Assembly (NCBI GenBank): GCA_017302165.1
Contig: JAFLCW010000001.1
Span: 1,178,320-1,242,319 of the forward strand
Reading direction: 5' to 3'
DNA from: Alphaproteobacteria bacterium
GTDB lineage: Bacteria; Pseudomonadota; Alphaproteobacteria; Micavibrionales; Micavibrionaceae
Length of the DNA stretch: 64,000 bases
The notes below the pieces were generated by a model. The model was not told the origin of the DNA and made no database searches. It saw only the letters and a list, made by a program, of their open reading frames with translations. Positions 44,322 to 55,290 of the stretch are shown piece by piece; position 1 is the stretch's first letter; each line of letters starts with the position of its first letter. Made by a program: the position numbers and the translations under genes.

Positions 44322-45473
44322 ATGAATCATCTTATCGCCCTCACGACTTTTTGCTTGTTATTGTCCATACCGGCTATGGCACAGGACGCGCCCACCCCCT
44401 CGCCTGAAACGTTAAAACAGACCGAAAACGACTTAAAACAGACGGAGGCATTAAAAGAAAAACTGACTGAGGAAACACAGGCCTTACAAAAAGATCTCAA
44501 TAAAACGACCCAGAACTTATTATCGTTGGCCGATAGAATTGGGGAGAATGAGAAAAATCTAACGCGGATTGAGGGTCAGATTGCCCGCCAACAGGCCGAA
44601 CGGGCAGAGATTGAAACACGCCTGAACACCGATAGAGGAGCGCTGTCGGCTTTAATCATGGCTCTCAAACGCATGGACGATGTTCCCCGCGATGTTTTGA
44701 TGTTGAAACCGGGGGCACCACTGGAGACAGCGCAAAGTGCGCTATTGTTGGAAACGATTCTACCTCGGCTTTATGAACGCGCCAACTCTTTAAAAACAGA
44801 TCTCGCCCGGCTGGATGAATTGATCAAAAATCTGGCACGAGATAAACAGAATGCCGAAAAAACGGCTCTCCAACTTGCCGAAGAACAGAAAAAAATGACG
44901 GCTTTGCTGTCTGATCGGGAAAAAGCCTACCGCCGAACGGCAGGGGATTTAAAAACCCAGACCCAGACCGCCAGACGCCTGGCGAGTGAAGCCCAAACCT
45001 TGAAAGACCTCATTGGCCGTATTGAACAGAACCGGCAAAAGCAAGAAAACCTATCCCGGCAGAACGCATCCTTATCTCGGCTGAAAACGGCGCCGCCACC
45101 TAAAATGGGGGCGGGACGTCTTCCCGTTTCAGGCACCATCAAGGTTGGGTTTGAACAAACGGACGATATCGGCGCCCAGTCACAGGGATTAACCTTGGAT
45201 GCCCGCCCGGGGGCGTTGGTTGTCTCTCCTCTGGGGGGGGTGGTTCGGTATACGGGGGAATTTATGAATTATGGCCCCATGGTTATCATTGAACATCAAA
45301 AAGACTATCACAGCCTTATTGCAGGTTTGGGGAAAATTGATACAGTAGTAGGGCAAAGCGTATTGGCAGGGGAACCGGTAGGCCGCCTTGGAAATTCAGG
45401 GTTTCCCAGTCTTTATTACGAATTGCGCCATAACGGGCAACCCGTCAATCCGGGTCGCATTCTTAAATATTAA
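44322..45473 (+). CDS. envC: EnvC-like murein hydrolase activator
   Basis: 383 aa from ATG 44322: signal peptide ending A-M-A-Q, two coiled-coil blocks (about 25-115 and 150-250), and a C-terminal LytM/M23 fold. The usual zinc ligands are missing: the first motif is S-Q-G-L-T-L-D, and the last reads L-Y-Y-E-L-R, with Tyr for the expected His. That matches EnvC, a non-catalytic activator of amidases at the septum. Usually sits between rlmH and ctpA, as here. Confidence 0.9.
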   Translation: MNHLIALTTFCLLLSIPAMAQDAPTPSPETLKQTENDLKQTEALKEKLTEETQALQKDLNKTTQNLLSLADRIGENEKNLTRIEGQIARQQAERAEIETRLNTDRGALSALIMALKRMDDVPRDVLMLKPGAPLETAQSALLLETILPRLYERANSLKTDLARLDELIKNLARDKQNAEKTALQLAEEQKKMTALLSDREKAYRRTAGDLKTQTQTARRLASEAQTLKDLIGRIEQNRQKQENLSRQNASLSRLKTAPPPKMGAGRLPVSGTIKVGFEQTDDIGAQSQGLTLDARPGALVVSPLGGVVRYTGEFMNYGPMVIIEHQKDYHSLIAGLGKIDTVVGQSVLAGEPVGRLGNSGFPSLYYELRHNGQPVNPGRILKY

Positions 45474-45489
45474 CCTTGGGTTTTTTGCC

Positions 45490-46887
45490 ATGCGCTCTCT
45501 TGTCATTTGTTTCAGCCTTTTGATGACCCTCGCGGCCGGATATGTCATCGGTTACGCCACGCCGTTTGCCCACGCGCAAGAAGAACGCACCGTTGGGAAT
45601 GCACCGGCCGCCCTCACAGAAGATGAAAATGACACTTATCGTCAATTGGGGTTGTTTGGCGATGTGTTTGAACGCGTGCGCTCGCAATATGTCGATGAAG
45701 TGACAGACAAGGATTTGGTAGAACATGCGTTAAATGGCATGCTGACCAGTCTTGATCCCCACTCGTCATATCTGAATGAAAAAGATTTTTCCGACATGCA
45801 GGTTCAGACCCGTGGCGAGTTCGGCGGTCTGGGGATTGAAGTCACCATGGAAAGCGGTTTTGTCAAAGTGGTGTCGCCTATTGATGATACGCCTGCCTAT
45901 AAAGCCGGGGTCAAGGCGGGTGATTTTATCACGGCACTCGACGGTGAAAGCGTGATGGGCATGAATTTAAATGACGCAGTTGATAAAATGCGCGGCAAAG
46001 TGGGCACCAGCATTAAAATCACCATCAGCCGCGAAGGGGCTGAAGAACCTCTGGATTTCGTTATCAAGCGCGACATCATCAAGGTGCAATCTGTGAAATC
46101 ACGTGTCGAAGGCGGCGATGTGGGATATATCCGAATCACAGCGTTCAATCAAAATACGCAAGAAGGTGTCAATAAGGCACTGACCGATATTCAGGTAGAA
46201 CTGGGTCCGAAATTAAAAGGATATGTTCTGGATTTGCGCAACAATCCCGGCGGACTGTTGGATCAGGCCATTGCTGTGTCTGATGCGTTTTTAGAAAAAG
46301 GGGAGATTGTGTCCACCCGTGGCCGAAACCCCCAAGACATTAAACGTGATAACGCCACACCCGGGGATTTATCCGGCGGTAAACCCATTGTAGTTTTGAT
46401 CAATGGCGGGTCGGCGTCGGCATCGGAAATTGTGGCAGGTGCCCTTCAAGATCATAAGCGCGGTATTTTGCTGGGAACAAAATCATTCGGCAAAGGTTCC
46501 GTTCAAACCATTATCCCTGTGCCGGGCAACGGGGCGATGCGATTAACCACCGCACGTTATTACACACCGTCGGGTACGTCCATCCAAGCCAAGGGAATTG
46601 AGCCAGACATTTTGGTGGAACCTGCCAAGGTTGAACAGATCGAAGGAACAGATCGTTTCCACGAGAGCGATTTAAAAGGCGCACTGGATAAAGAAAAAAA
46701 TGCCCTTAAAAAGCCACCTGTCGATAAAAAAGACCCGAAGGCCAAGGAAGAAACAGATGCGTCGAAAAAAGAAGCCGATGATGCCAAGAAGGATTATCAG
46801 CTTTCCCGGGCACTTGATCTTCTGCGTGGTCTCTCGCTTTATGAAGGGCGTTACCATGAAGAAAAACCGACAACTAAAATGAATTAA
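45490..46887 (+). CDS. ctpA: Carboxy-terminal processing protease (S41)
   Basis: 465 aa. Signal anchor at the start, an N-terminal helical domain, PDZ domain (about 95-180), then the S41 core with L-R-N-N-P-G-G-L-L and the catalytic Ser in G-S-A-S-A-S-E-I and Lys in K-S-F-G-K-G-S-V. A Lys-rich tail (about 420-455) follows. I start at ATG 45490, not the longer frame inside envC. Cleaves periplasmic proteins, often murein hydrolases. Stop and next start share one base. Confidence 0.95.
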   Translation: MRSLVICFSLLMTLAAGYVIGYATPFAHAQEERTVGNAPAALTEDENDTYRQLGLFGDVFERVRSQYVDEVTDKDLVEHALNGMLTSLDPHSSYLNEKDFSDMQVQTRGEFGGLGIEVTMESGFVKVVSPIDDTPAYKAGVKAGDFITALDGESVMGMNLNDAVDKMRGKVGTSIKITISREGAEEPLDFVIKRDIIKVQSVKSRVEGGDVGYIRITAFNQNTQEGVNKALTDIQVELGPKLKGYVLDLRNNPGGLLDQAIAVSDAFLEKGEIVSTRGRNPQDIKRDNATPGDLSGGKPIVVLINGGSASASEIVAGALQDHKRGILLGTKSFGKGSVQTIIPVPGNGAMRLTTARYYTPSGTSIQAKGIEPDILVEPAKVEQIEGTDRFHESDLKGALDKEKNALKKPPVDKKDPKAKEETDASKKEADDAKKDYQLSRALDLLRGLSLYEGRYHEEKPTTKMN

Positions 46888-48014
46888 TGATGGCAAAGCC
46901 GCGCCTCACTCTTCCTTTTTCATCGCGTGCGTTTACGCATGGTATGTTAGTGGGCGTATCCTCAATGGTATTACTGGCCGGATGGATGGGCTTTCAAGCA
47001 GACCAGACCGCCTTAAGACAGTCTGAAAAACTGGCATCAAAAACGGCCCTGATCGATCGTCAGGGATCGCATATCATTGTGCGTAATTTGGAAGATGCGC
47101 CGTCAGAATCTGCCCTGCCCTCTGCCCCGATCGCCGGGTTATTTGAAGAAACGCCTCAGGGAAAAATTCCTCTGGCACGTCAAGAAGATGGACTTACCCC
47201 TTTCGATGCCTATAAACGCCCCTTTACGCCAACGCCGGATAAAAAGCCCGTGGCATTGGTATTTTATGATGTGGGTGTGTCTGCAACGCAGACACAAGCT
47301 GTTTTTAATGATTTCCCAGAAGATGTAACTCTCTCTCTTGTGCCTGATCTAACGAACGCCGCCGATATATCAGCACAGGCAAGACGTAAAGGACATGAAG
47401 TCTGGCTGAGCTTGCCCATTCAGACAGATCAATTCCCGCAAACGGATTTAGGCCCGCAAACAATTTTAAAAAATGCGGCGCCATCACAAATTAAAGAACG
47501 GCTATTTACATCGCTGGGTAAGATAAGCGGATATACCGGTATCATTACGCCCCCCGACCATGTTTTCTTGGAATCAGATACGGCCTTCATGCCTTGGACA
47601 TCTGAAATTTTCGGCAGAGGGCTGGCGATTGTTGATTCCCGCCAAGATCGGCCCTTTTTTGCCACGGCACTGGCACAAAAAAATGACTACCCCTACGCAC
47701 AAGCACAGGTGTATTTATCCCCCGATATGCCGCCACAGGACATCAAGCAAGCCTTAGCCGAAGCTGAGCGCATGGCCTTGTCGGGGACGGGCGTTATTAT
47801 TTTATCGGCACCAGCCCCCCTTCATCTGAAATACCTCAAGGCATGGGTGGGGATGATGGGTAATAAGCCGCTTCAACTCGCGCCGCTTTCGGCTTTGATG
47901 ACGGTAACACCCCCGGCAGAAACCACTGTCCCTTCCCCATCACCAGACGTGACGCAGACATCTGCGCCAACTTCTGTCCCGGTGCCTGAAACACCCGCAC
48001 CTGTCACCCCATGA
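46887..48014 (+). CDS. Divergent polysaccharide deacetylase family protein
   Basis: 375 aa. N-terminal membrane anchor (about 18-36), a linker, then a family-2-type barrel (about 120-320) resembling the YibQ-like divergent polysaccharide deacetylases (V-A-L-V-F-Y-D-V-G, L-S-L-V-P, L-S-L-P-I-Q). The C-terminus is Pro/Thr-rich. Deacetylase activity is not certain for the family. Follows ctpA and envC in many alphaproteobacteria. Overlaps rppH by 4 nt. Confidence 0.83.
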   Translation: MMAKPRLTLPFSSRAFTHGMLVGVSSMVLLAGWMGFQADQTALRQSEKLASKTALIDRQGSHIIVRNLEDAPSESALPSAPIAGLFEETPQGKIPLARQEDGLTPFDAYKRPFTPTPDKKPVALVFYDVGVSATQTQAVFNDFPEDVTLSLVPDLTNAADISAQARRKGHEVWLSLPIQTDQFPQTDLGPQTILKNAAPSQIKERLFTSLGKISGYTGIITPPDHVFLESDTAFMPWTSEIFGRGLAIVDSRQDRPFFATALAQKNDYPYAQAQVYLSPDMPPQDIKQALAEAERMALSGTGVIILSAPAPLHLKYLKAWVGMMGNKPLQLAPLSALMTVTPPAETTVPSPSPDVTQTSAPTSVPVPETPAPVTP

Positions 48015-48487
48015 CCCTGTATCGACCCTGTGTGGCTATTGCCCTGTTTAATACTGAAGGGCGCGTGTTTGTGGGAGAACGTCTGGACACACCGGGCGCG
48101 TGGCAAATGCCACAAGGAGGTATTGACTCAAATGAACCCATCGAACAAGCGGCTTTTCGAGAATTGCGCGAAGAAATTGGCACTGATAAAGCCACGCTCA
48201 TACGCGTTCACCCTGTCATCATACGATATGATATTCCTGAAGATGTCCGCGCGCGCCTGAATTTATGGAATGGGAAATATGCCGGGCAGGATCAAACATG
48301 GGTGGCGATGCGTTTTACGGGCACGAACAGTGACATCAATTTAACGCAGGATGATCATCCCGAATTTTCAAACTGGAAATGGGTGGCATTGGCAGACACG
48401 CTCTCGCTGATTGTCCCGTTCAAACAGAATGTTTACCGACAGGTGATAAACGCCTTTTCGGATATAGCCGCTATATCATCCGATTAA
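48011..48487 (+). CDS. rppH: RNA pyrophosphohydrolase RppH
   Basis: 158-aa Nudix hydrolase that starts mRNA decay by removing 5' pyrophosphate. The Nudix box reads G-G-I-D then E-x7-R-E-L-R-E-E-I-G. W-Q-M-P-Q-G-G is typical of RppH/NudH. The last gene of the ctpA run. Its stop overlaps the convergent tolB stop by 4 nt. Confidence 0.95.
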   Translation: MTLYRPCVAIALFNTEGRVFVGERLDTPGAWQMPQGGIDSNEPIEQAAFRELREEIGTDKATLIRVHPVIIRYDIPEDVRARLNLWNGKYAGQDQTWVAMRFTGTNSDINLTQDDHPEFSNWKWVALADTLSLIVPFKQNVYRQVINAFSDIAAISSD

Positions 48488-49788
48488 GGATTAATCGGAC
48501 TCCATGCCGGGTCAGACCCGTCTTGGGGTGTGGCCAAAAGACGTTCATTATATCCGGTGATGTCGATGGTATACACCTTCGCGCTTCGGCCAGATGAACC
48601 TGACGATTCTTTAAAATAAGTCAGCACGCGGCCATTGGGCGACCAGCTGGGTCCTTCAACGTGGAACGCCTTGGTAATCAACCGCTCCCCTGACCCGTCG
48701 GGGCGAATGACACCCACATAGAACTGGCCGCTTAACATTTTAACAAAGGCGATCAAATCCCCCCGGGGTGACCAGACGGGGTTGGCATATCTACCTTCGC
48801 CAAAGGTAATACGTTTGGCATTTCCGCCCCCATTATCCATGACATAGAGTTGCTGGGTTCCGCCGCGGTCAGATTCAAAAACAATCTGGCGTCCATCCGG
48901 CGCATAGGATGGCGCGGTATCAATACCCGGACTATCCGTCAGCTTGCGCGTGCGGCGAGTCCGAAGATCCATTTCATAAATATCTGTATTGCCGTTTTGT
49001 GCCATGCTCATGATGACTTCGTTACCATCAGGCGAAAAACGTGGCGCGAAGGTCATGTTCGGAAAATCACCCAATAATTCCTGACGTCCGGTATCAATAT
49101 TATAAAGATAAACACGCGGCTTACCTCCCCGATAGGACATATAGGTAATTTCCTGCGCGGTTGGGGAAAAACGGGGCGTCAGAACCAATGTGGACGCATC
49201 GGTGAGATAACGATGATTGGCGCCGTCTTGATCCATGATCGCCAACCGCTTTGAGCGTTTGGTCGCCGCGCCTGATTCAGACACATAGACGATACGGGTA
49301 TCGAAATAACCATCTTCCCCGGTGATGCGCTTATACACCTCATCGGAAATGATATGGGCAATACGTCGCCAATTCTGCGGGGTCGTCATATAGGCCATGC
49401 CGGAAATTTGTTGTTGAGAGAACACATCCCACAAGCGGAATTCAACGCGGGTGCGGCCATCAGCCGTTTGGGTCACGGAACCCGACACCAGACCCGGTGC
49501 ATTAATGGCGCGCCATTCGGCAAAACGGGGGCCATCTTTTTGGATAGAGACCGCATCTTGAATAAATGAATTCGGATTCAGCGGTGAAAATAACCCTGAG
49601 TTTTTCAAGTTATTAGAGATAATCTGAGGGATGTCGCGCGCCAATTGGGCAAATTCAGGTTTTTCGGGATAAAAGGAACTCACCGCAATCGGCAGTGCTT
49701 CGACCTTACCGCGTGTGACATCCACGGTTAATTGCGCCTGTGCCGGAAAGGCCAACAAAACCAAGACCAAAGACCAAATAAATTTCAT
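48484..49788 (-). CDS. tolB: Tol-Pal system protein TolB
   Basis: 434-aa periplasmic protein: signal peptide ending A-Q-A-Q, N-terminal domain, then a six-bladed propeller with repeated F-S-P-D-G or Y-A-P-D-G and W-S-P motifs. Works with TolQRA and Pal in outer-membrane constriction. pal and cpoB, which usually follow, are not here: the next gene is convergent rppH. Confidence 0.96.
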   Translation of the reverse strand: MKFIWSLVLVLLAFPAQAQLTVDVTRGKVEALPIAVSSFYPEKPEFAQLARDIPQIISNNLKNSGLFSPLNPNSFIQDAVSIQKDGPRFAEWRAINAPGLVSGSVTQTADGRTRVEFRLWDVFSQQQISGMAYMTTPQNWRRIAHIISDEVYKRITGEDGYFDTRIVYVSESGAATKRSKRLAIMDQDGANHRYLTDASTLVLTPRFSPTAQEITYMSYRGGKPRVYLYNIDTGRQELLGDFPNMTFAPRFSPDGNEVIMSMAQNGNTDIYEMDLRTRRTRKLTDSPGIDTAPSYAPDGRQIVFESDRGGTQQLYVMDNGGGNAKRITFGEGRYANPVWSPRGDLIAFVKMLSGQFYVGVIRPDGSGERLITKAFHVEGPSWSPNGRVLTYFKESSGSSGRSAKVYTIDITGYNERLLATPQDGSDPAWSPINP

Positions 49789-49800
49789 ACCCTGTATCCT

Positions 49801-50694
49801 TTACAACATTTCCCGGGGGTCAAAACGTACAACAATATCTTTCCACATATCAAACTTGTCTTCAGGTAATTCAAGCGGGTTGCATAACGGGCTTCGAATG
49901 GCGCGCATTGCGCTATCTGCCGCAGAACGGAAAAACGTGTCGTTATTATACCGACCCTGATCGAGAATGGTAGCACTTTGAACCGTACGATCAGGATTCA
50001 CGATCATCCGTATTTCCACCACAAGATCTTCAGCATACCGGGCACCAGCCTGAATGCTCCAGCATCGTGTTAATTGATAGCGGAGCGCATCCATCTCGCT
50101 CATGGTCAATTTTTGTGAAAACGCGGCCAATGGTGACGGTTGCGGCGGCGTCTCTGCATCCTTGTTCACCACATCTGTTTCAGGTTGTGGTTCTGTTTCC
50201 TGAAGATTTTTCAAGAGCGAGGCAAACTGATCCTCCTGCTTCACCTCGGGCTTTTCTTCGGGCTTAGGCTCAGGTTCTGGCTCAGGCTCTTTGAGTTTTT
50301 CCGACGGCGGCGGCGGAACATCAGGCTTAGCCTCAACCACTTTTGTTTTCGGCTTGGGCGGCTCCGGCGGGACAGCCTTAGGCGGCTCTTTTAAATCCAC
50401 CTTGGGGGGCGTTTTGGGTTTATCGATTTTCTTTTCAACCGGCTTGATCTCTTCTTTTTTTTCTTTCGGTGGCGGCGCTTCGACCGGGGGGCGATTGGTG
50501 GTCGTTTTGTCGGCGACCTCCACCAGTTCAACCGCAATCGGTTGTTCCAGCACTGGCGGAGTTTTAATAAAACGGGGCAAGGTCACCGTTAAAGAAATAA
50601 TCAACACAGCATGAAACACCACCGACAAGACCATCCCCTGCCGCGAGGGCATGATCTCGGATATATCCTCGGGATGTGTGGCGGGGTTACTCAT
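49801..50694 (-). CDS. tolA: TolA/TonB-type energy-transducing protein
   Basis: 297 aa: one N-terminal membrane helix (about 22-42), a long Pro/Lys/Glu linker (about 60-170), and a C-terminal domain with R-C-W and a V-E-I-R-M-I-V-N-P-D strand typical of TolA. Between tolR and tolB it can be called TolA with confidence. The linker would span the periplasm. Confidence 0.93.
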   Translation of the reverse strand: MSNPATHPEDISEIMPSRQGMVLSVVFHAVLIISLTVTLPRFIKTPPVLEQPIAVELVEVADKTTTNRPPVEAPPPKEKKEEIKPVEKKIDKPKTPPKVDLKEPPKAVPPEPPKPKTKVVEAKPDVPPPPSEKLKEPEPEPEPKPEEKPEVKQEDQFASLLKNLQETEPQPETDVVNKDAETPPQPSPLAAFSQKLTMSEMDALRYQLTRCWSIQAGARYAEDLVVEIRMIVNPDRTVQSATILDQGRYNNDTFFRSAADSAMRAIRSPLCNPLELPEDKFDMWKDIVVRFDPREML

Positions 50695-50715
50695 AGGGTG
50701 ATTATATATCGCCCT

Positions 50716-51162
50716 TTATGGCGATTTTGCGGAAGAATTGTTGGAAATTAAGGCGACTTTCTTGAACCCTGCCCCATTAATATCCCCCAGAATTTCCATG
50801 ACCTGACCATAATCCATAGTTTTGTCCGCGCGAATATAAATTCGGCGTTCGGGATCATTATTCGTCATAGAAGAAAGCAGAGAGATCAGCCGGTCGCGCT
50901 TCACCTCGGTTTCCCCCACAAACAAATTCCCGTCTTTGCTTAAGGAGACTTCGAGCGGTTTATTATCTTCATCATTCAGGGATTTCGCCCCCGAGTCCGG
51001 CAGGTCAATCGGCACCCCTGCCGTTAGCAACGGCGCGGCCACCATGAAGACCACCAGCAATACCAGCATGACGTCAACGAAAGGAGTAACATTTATATCC
51101 GACATGGGACGGTGAGAGGAACGCCCGCGTCTACTGCTATTTATATCCAGTTTCGCGCCCAT
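50716..51162 (-). CDS. tolR: Tol system channel protein TolR
   Basis: 148-aa ExbD/TolR family. M-S-D-I-N-V-T-P-F-V-D-V-M-L-V-L carries the proton-path Asp at the start of the single membrane helix. The periplasmic part has the I-R-A-D-K segment. Works with TolQ as the proton-driven motor. Confidence 0.95.
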   Translation of the reverse strand: MGAKLDINSSRRGRSSHRPMSDINVTPFVDVMLVLLVVFMVAAPLLTAGVPIDLPDSGAKSLNDEDNKPLEVSLSKDGNLFVGETEVKRDRLISLLSSMTNNDPERRIYIRADKTMDYGQVMEILGDINGAGFKKVALISNNSSAKSP

Positions 51163-51168
51163 ATCTGG

Positions 51169-51933
51169 TTATCCCGCCCGTTTGATGTCTTTTTTACGTT
51201 CCTGTGCCTCAAGATGACGCGACAGAATCGCAGAGAATTCCGCCACGAAGCCGTCCAGACGGCCTGCATATTTATTTAGCTTGCTGGAGAAAAAGTTATA
51301 CGCCACCACCGCCGGAATAGCGGCCACCAGACCAATCGCGGTGGCAAACAAAGCTTCGGCAATCCCCGGTGCCACCACCGCAAGCGATGTGTTATTGGAT
51401 TTAGCAATGGCGGCAAAGGAATTCATGATCCCCCAAACGGTTCCAAACAACCCGATAAACGGCGCGGTTGACCCCACCGTCGCCAGAAAAGTCATTCCCC
51501 GTTCCAAGGCGGTCATTTCACGTTGGATAGCCACACTCATCGCGCGTTCAACACGCTGACGGAGTGATGCCTGAAGATCTTCGTTCGTCGGTACGCCGCC
51601 GGATACCGTGTTCTGCCATTCTTCCATACCGGCAGAAAATGTTTTTAACATAGGGTCATCCGGGCTTTTTTTAATGCGTTGGTATAACTTATCGAGTGGC
51701 TCCCCCGACCAGAACGCATCTTCGAATTTATTGGCTCTGCGGTTTAACTTGGCAATCGTGGCACGTTTTTCGAATACGATTGCCCACACCCAGATAGAGG
51801 CCAAAAACAACATAATCATGACCGTTTTGACGATCAGATCCGCCTGCATGAACAGGCCGAACATACTTAAGTCCCCATGAAACGAGGCTCCGGCGGCAAC
51901 GGCTTCGACGGCGCGATCTGGGATAGGTTCCAT
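51169..51933 (-). CDS. tolQ: Tol system channel protein TolQ
   Basis: 254-aa ExbB/TolQ family, three membrane helices. The core helices carry T-V-G-S-T-A-P-F-I-G-L-F-G-T-V-W-G and G-I-A-E-A-L-F-A-T-A-I-G-L-V-A-A-I-P, both family hallmarks. ybgC ends 2 bases upstream, the usual Tol-operon order. Confidence 0.97.
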   Translation of the reverse strand: MEPIPDRAVEAVAAGASFHGDLSMFGLFMQADLIVKTVMIMLFLASIWVWAIVFEKRATIAKLNRRANKFEDAFWSGEPLDKLYQRIKKSPDDPMLKTFSAGMEEWQNTVSGGVPTNEDLQASLRQRVERAMSVAIQREMTALERGMTFLATVGSTAPFIGLFGTVWGIMNSFAAIAKSNNTSLAVVAPGIAEALFATAIGLVAAIPAVVAYNFFSSKLNKYAGRLDGFVAEFSAILSRHLEAQERKKDIKRAG

Positions 51934-51934
51934 G

Positions 51935-52345
51935 TTATTCTTCCTCTTTCACATAAGGTTTAAACTGAGTCCGGAGTTTCTCCGGCAGGCGTACAGGTTT
52001 TCCGGATTTGTCGATACAGACTACGGTTACCTTCATGCTAAAAAGCACGGAATTTTGGCAAAATATAGACTGTTTCATCACAAAAGACGTATTTTTCAAC
52101 GTGTGAATATGACTTTCGACCCGAAGCAGATCATCCAAACGCGCCGATTTAAGATAATCCGCCTCAAGATGCCGTATCACAAAAATAAGGCCATCCACTT
52201 CATCGAGTTCGGAACAGGACATGCCGAGCGTACGCATAAATTCCGTCCGGCCGCGCTCACAAAAACGGATAAAGCTGGCGTGATACATGATCCCACCCGC
52301 ATCGGTGTCTTCATAATACACTCTGAATTCGCATGAATGTTTCAT
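51935..52345 (-). CDS. ybgC: Acyl-CoA thioesterase YbgC
   Basis: 136-aa hotdog-fold thioesterase. The catalytic Asp is in Y-Y-E-D-T-D-A-G-G-I-M-Y-H. First gene of the Tol group, starting right after the ruvB stop. In E. coli YbgC hydrolyses acyl-CoA or acyl-ACP. Confidence 0.94.
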   Translation of the reverse strand: MKHSCEFRVYYEDTDAGGIMYHASFIRFCERGRTEFMRTLGMSCSELDEVDGLIFVIRHLEADYLKSARLDDLLRVESHIHTLKNTSFVMKQSIFCQNSVLFSMKVTVVCIDKSGKPVRLPEKLRTQFKPYVKEEE

Positions 52346-53368
52346 TTATTCGGCAAACATATCCGGGGGTGGGTTTTTAGGTTTCAGGCCAAAATATTGA
52401 TAGCCCTTACCCGCAACCATACGGCCGCGCGGCGTGCGCTGGATCAAGCCCTGCTGAATCAAATAAGGTTCAATCACATCTTCAATCACATCCCGCTGTT
52501 CAGACAATACCGCGGATATTGTTTCCACCCCGACGGGCCCGCCGCCATAGTTTTCAATGAGACAGGTCATATACCGCCGATCCATGGAATCAAGGCCGCT
52601 GGCATCAACATCCAGACGTTTTAACGCCATGTCAGCCGCCTTAGAGTCAATTTTAGATTGCCCCGCCATAGACGCAAAATCACGTACACGCCGCGTTAAA
52701 CGTCCGGCAATACGGGGCGTCCCGCGCGACCGCCGGGCAATTTCTTCAGCGCCATCCGGGGTCAGATCCATATCCAAAAGACGCGCCGAACGCTGAACGA
52801 TAAAAGCCAATTCATCCTGCGTGTAGAATTCAAGCCGAAGCGGAATACCAAACCGATCACGGAGTGGGTTGGTCAACAGGCCGCTCCGGGTCGTGGCACC
52901 GATCAGCGTAAAGGGCGGCAGATCAATCTGAACGGAACGCGCGGCAGGCCCTTCGCCGATAATCAGATCCAGTTTTCGGTCTTCCATGGCCGGATATAAA
53001 ATTTCTTCAACCGTGGCATTCAGGCGGTGGATTTCATCAATAAACAACACATCATGCGGCTCCAGATTGGTCAAAATCGCCGCCAAGTCCCCCGCCTTGG
53101 AAATCACGGGTCCGGATGTTGACCGAAATCCCACACCTAATTCCTTGGCGATGATTTGCGCCAAGGTGGTTTTGCCTAACCCCGGAGGGCCAAAAAGAAG
53201 TACGTGATCCATCGCATCGCCACGATTTTTGGCGGCATGGATAAATACCCGCAAATTATCTTTCACCCCGGCCTGACCGATGAAATCATCCAGACGCAAC
53301 GGACGCACAGATGTTTCTTCTGTGTGTTCACCATCCAGACGGTTTTTTTGCAAGGCGGGGTTGATCAT
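52346..53368 (-). CDS. ruvB: Holliday junction helicase RuvB
   Basis: 340-aa AAA+ motor of branch migration. Walker [10 protein letters not shown] near residue 61; Walker B L-F-I-D-E-I-H-R; sensor G-A-T-T-R-S-G-L-L; the C-terminal winged helix ends L-I-Q-R-T-P-R-G-R. Overlaps ruvA by 4 nt. Confidence 0.98.
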   Translation of the reverse strand: MINPALQKNRLDGEHTEETSVRPLRLDDFIGQAGVKDNLRVFIHAAKNRGDAMDHVLLFGPPGLGKTTLAQIIAKELGVGFRSTSGPVISKAGDLAAILTNLEPHDVLFIDEIHRLNATVEEILYPAMEDRKLDLIIGEGPAARSVQIDLPPFTLIGATTRSGLLTNPLRDRFGIPLRLEFYTQDELAFIVQRSARLLDMDLTPDGAEEIARRSRGTPRIAGRLTRRVRDFASMAGQSKIDSKAADMALKRLDVDASGLDSMDRRYMTCLIENYGGGPVGVETISAVLSEQRDVIEDVIEPYLIQQGLIQRTPRGRMVAGKGYQYFGLKPKNPPPDMFAE

Positions 53369-53976
53369 GCCGATAATTCCTTCAGGGCTTTTTTGATCAT
53401 ATCGGATAGATTGTCATTCGTCCCGTCCTGAACCGACAAAACCGCCTGAAACGCATCCGCCCGGGCATATCCCAGATTCACCAAAGCGGATACCGCATCT
53501 TGCACGGCGCCCTGTACCGGCACGGGCGCAGATTTATTCACATTCTTACCCACAGGCGCGGGGGATAATTCCATCTTCCCGGCCTTGTCCTTTAATTCCG
53601 TTAAAAGACGAAGCGCCAATTTGGGGCCGACGCCTTCGGCGCGGGTGATGCTGGATTTATCCCCTGAGACGATGATAAACGCCAGTTGTTCGGGAGGACA
53701 GACACTCAAGATAGACAAGGCCGCCTTGGGCCCCACACCTTGCACGGAGTATAAAAGCCGAAACCATTGTTGTTCGGCGGCATCAATGAACCCGTATAAA
53801 TTGATCGCGTCTTCACGGACATGGGTTTCAATCATCATTGAAACGGGATCACCCTTTTGCCCGGCGCGGGACAATGACCGGGACGACGCATGCACGACAT
53901 ACCCCACACCGCCCACATCTAGCAAAAGATAGTCGGTGCCCACATGATTGACAATTCCTGATAATTTTCCAATCAT
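53365..53976 (-). CDS. ruvA: Holliday junction protein RuvA
   Basis: 203 aa. Opens with M-I-G-K-L-S-G. OB domain, two HhH motifs (V-Q-G-V-G-P-K-A and A-E-G-V-G-P-K-L-A), an acidic-to-polar linker and a C-terminal RuvB-binding domain. Overlaps both ruvC and ruvB by 4 nt. Confidence 0.97.
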   Translation of the reverse strand: MIGKLSGIVNHVGTDYLLLDVGGVGYVVHASSRSLSRAGQKGDPVSMMIETHVREDAINLYGFIDAAEQQWFRLLYSVQGVGPKAALSILSVCPPEQLAFIIVSGDKSSITRAEGVGPKLALRLLTELKDKAGKMELSPAPVGKNVNKSAPVPVQGAVQDAVSALVNLGYARADAFQAVLSVQDGTNDNLSDMIKKALKELSA

Positions 53977-54464
53977 GTCCCATACACCTTTTTGGCTTGG
54001 GCGTGATGAGCATGGGTGATCGCCACCGCCAATGCGTCGGCTTCATCTTCGCCGATATCCCCGCAGGCGGGAAGTAAAACCCGTATCATCATCCCCATTT
54101 GTTCCTTGGCGGCGTGCCCTGCCCCCACAATTGATTTCTTGATTAGGTTGGCGGGATATTCACCCACGGACAACCCAAGGCGCGCCGGTACGACTAAAGC
54201 TACACCGCGCGCCTGACCCAGTTTTAAGGCCGCCAGTGGGTTTTTATTCACAAAGGTTTCTTCGACCGCCGATGTTTCGGGTTTAAACTGCGCAATGACC
54301 TCCTGAAGGCCTTCATCAATTTGCTTAAGGCGTTCCGGAATCGTCAAGGCTAATGTTGTTTTAATTAAACCCGAGGCCACATAAGCCAGACGATTGCCCG
54401 CCACATCAATCACGCCCCATCCGGTTTTTGTCAGGCCGGGATCAATGCCAAGGATACGGGTCAT
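53973..54464 (-). CDS. ruvC: Holliday junction resolvase RuvC
   Basis: 163 aa. Catalytic acids: Asp7 in G-I-D-P-G, Glu in V-E-E-T-F, and D-E-A-D-A-L-A near the C-terminus. Part of the overlapping yebC-ruvC-ruvA-ruvB run. Confidence 0.97.
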   Translation of the reverse strand: MTRILGIDPGLTKTGWGVIDVAGNRLAYVASGLIKTTLALTIPERLKQIDEGLQEVIAQFKPETSAVEETFVNKNPLAALKLGQARGVALVVPARLGLSVGEYPANLIKKSIVGAGHAAKEQMGMMIRVLLPACGDIGEDEADALAVAITHAHHAQAKKVYGT

Positions 54465-55210
54465 CCGGCAAGCCTTTGAAGGATGTCATCGCTCACCTCG
54501 AAGTTAGTGTACACATTTTGAACATCGTCGTTATCTTCCAGCACGTCTATGAGTTTTAGCACAGAGCGCGCCGTGTCTTCATCGACCGGGGTTTTGACAT
54601 TCGCGTTCCAGACAAACCCAGATTTCTCCGGTTCCCCCAGAATTTTGACCAGCGCGTCCCGCACCGGCGCAAAATCTGTGATGGAACAGGTAATCACATG
54701 ACTTTCGTCGTCGCTTTCGACATTATCAGCGCCTGCACTCAACGCGGCCTCAAACACAGATTCTGCAGATGATATCTTGGCGGGATAAATAATTTCCCCC
54801 ACATGGTCGAACATAAACCCGACGGAATTTGTTTCACCCAATGACCCGCCATATTTGGTAAACGACGCGCGCACATCGGCCACAGTGCGGGTTCGGTTAT
54901 CGGTCAAGGTTTCGACAATGATGGCCACACCCCCTGCCCCGTATCCTTCGTACCGGATAGATTCATAATCTGCATCTTTCCCGGCACCTGTGGCACTTTC
55001 GATGGCGCGTTTGATGCGGTCATTGGGCATGTTGACCGCACGCGCCGCCGCCAAGGCCGATCGAAGGCGGGGGTTTGAATTGACATCTGCCCCCCCCAGT
55101 TTAGCCGCGACCGTGATTTCACGTTGTGCCTTGGTGAACATCTTGGCGCGTTTGGCGTCTTGGGCACCTTTGCGGTGCATGATATTTTTGAATTTAGAAT
55201 GACCAGCCAT
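54461..55210 (-). CDS. yebC: YebC/PmpR-family protein
   Basis: 249 aa; starts [14 protein letters not shown], the family hallmark. Family members are transcription regulators or TACO1-like translation activators relieving polyproline stalling. Overlaps ruvC by 4 nt, the usual arrangement. Confidence 0.95.
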   Translation of the reverse strand: MAGHSKFKNIMHRKGAQDAKRAKMFTKAQREITVAAKLGGADVNSNPRLRSALAAARAVNMPNDRIKRAIESATGAGKDADYESIRYEGYGAGGVAIIVETLTDNRTRTVADVRASFTKYGGSLGETNSVGFMFDHVGEIIYPAKISSAESVFEAALSAGADNVESDDESHVITCSITDFAPVRDALVKILGEPEKSGFVWNANVKTPVDEDTARSVLKLIDVLEDNDDVQNVYTNFEVSDDILQRLAG

Positions 55211-55290
55211 CAGAAAAAACCTCGTGCCCTATATCTATCATATGGGCGCGGGGGATCACAGTGAAAAGTCAATAAAAAGGCCGATATTCG

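Noticed and set aside
50180-50480. Repetitive-looking sequence
   Set aside because: It is the Pro/Lys/Glu-rich linker of TolA, not a DNA repeat or CRISPR array.
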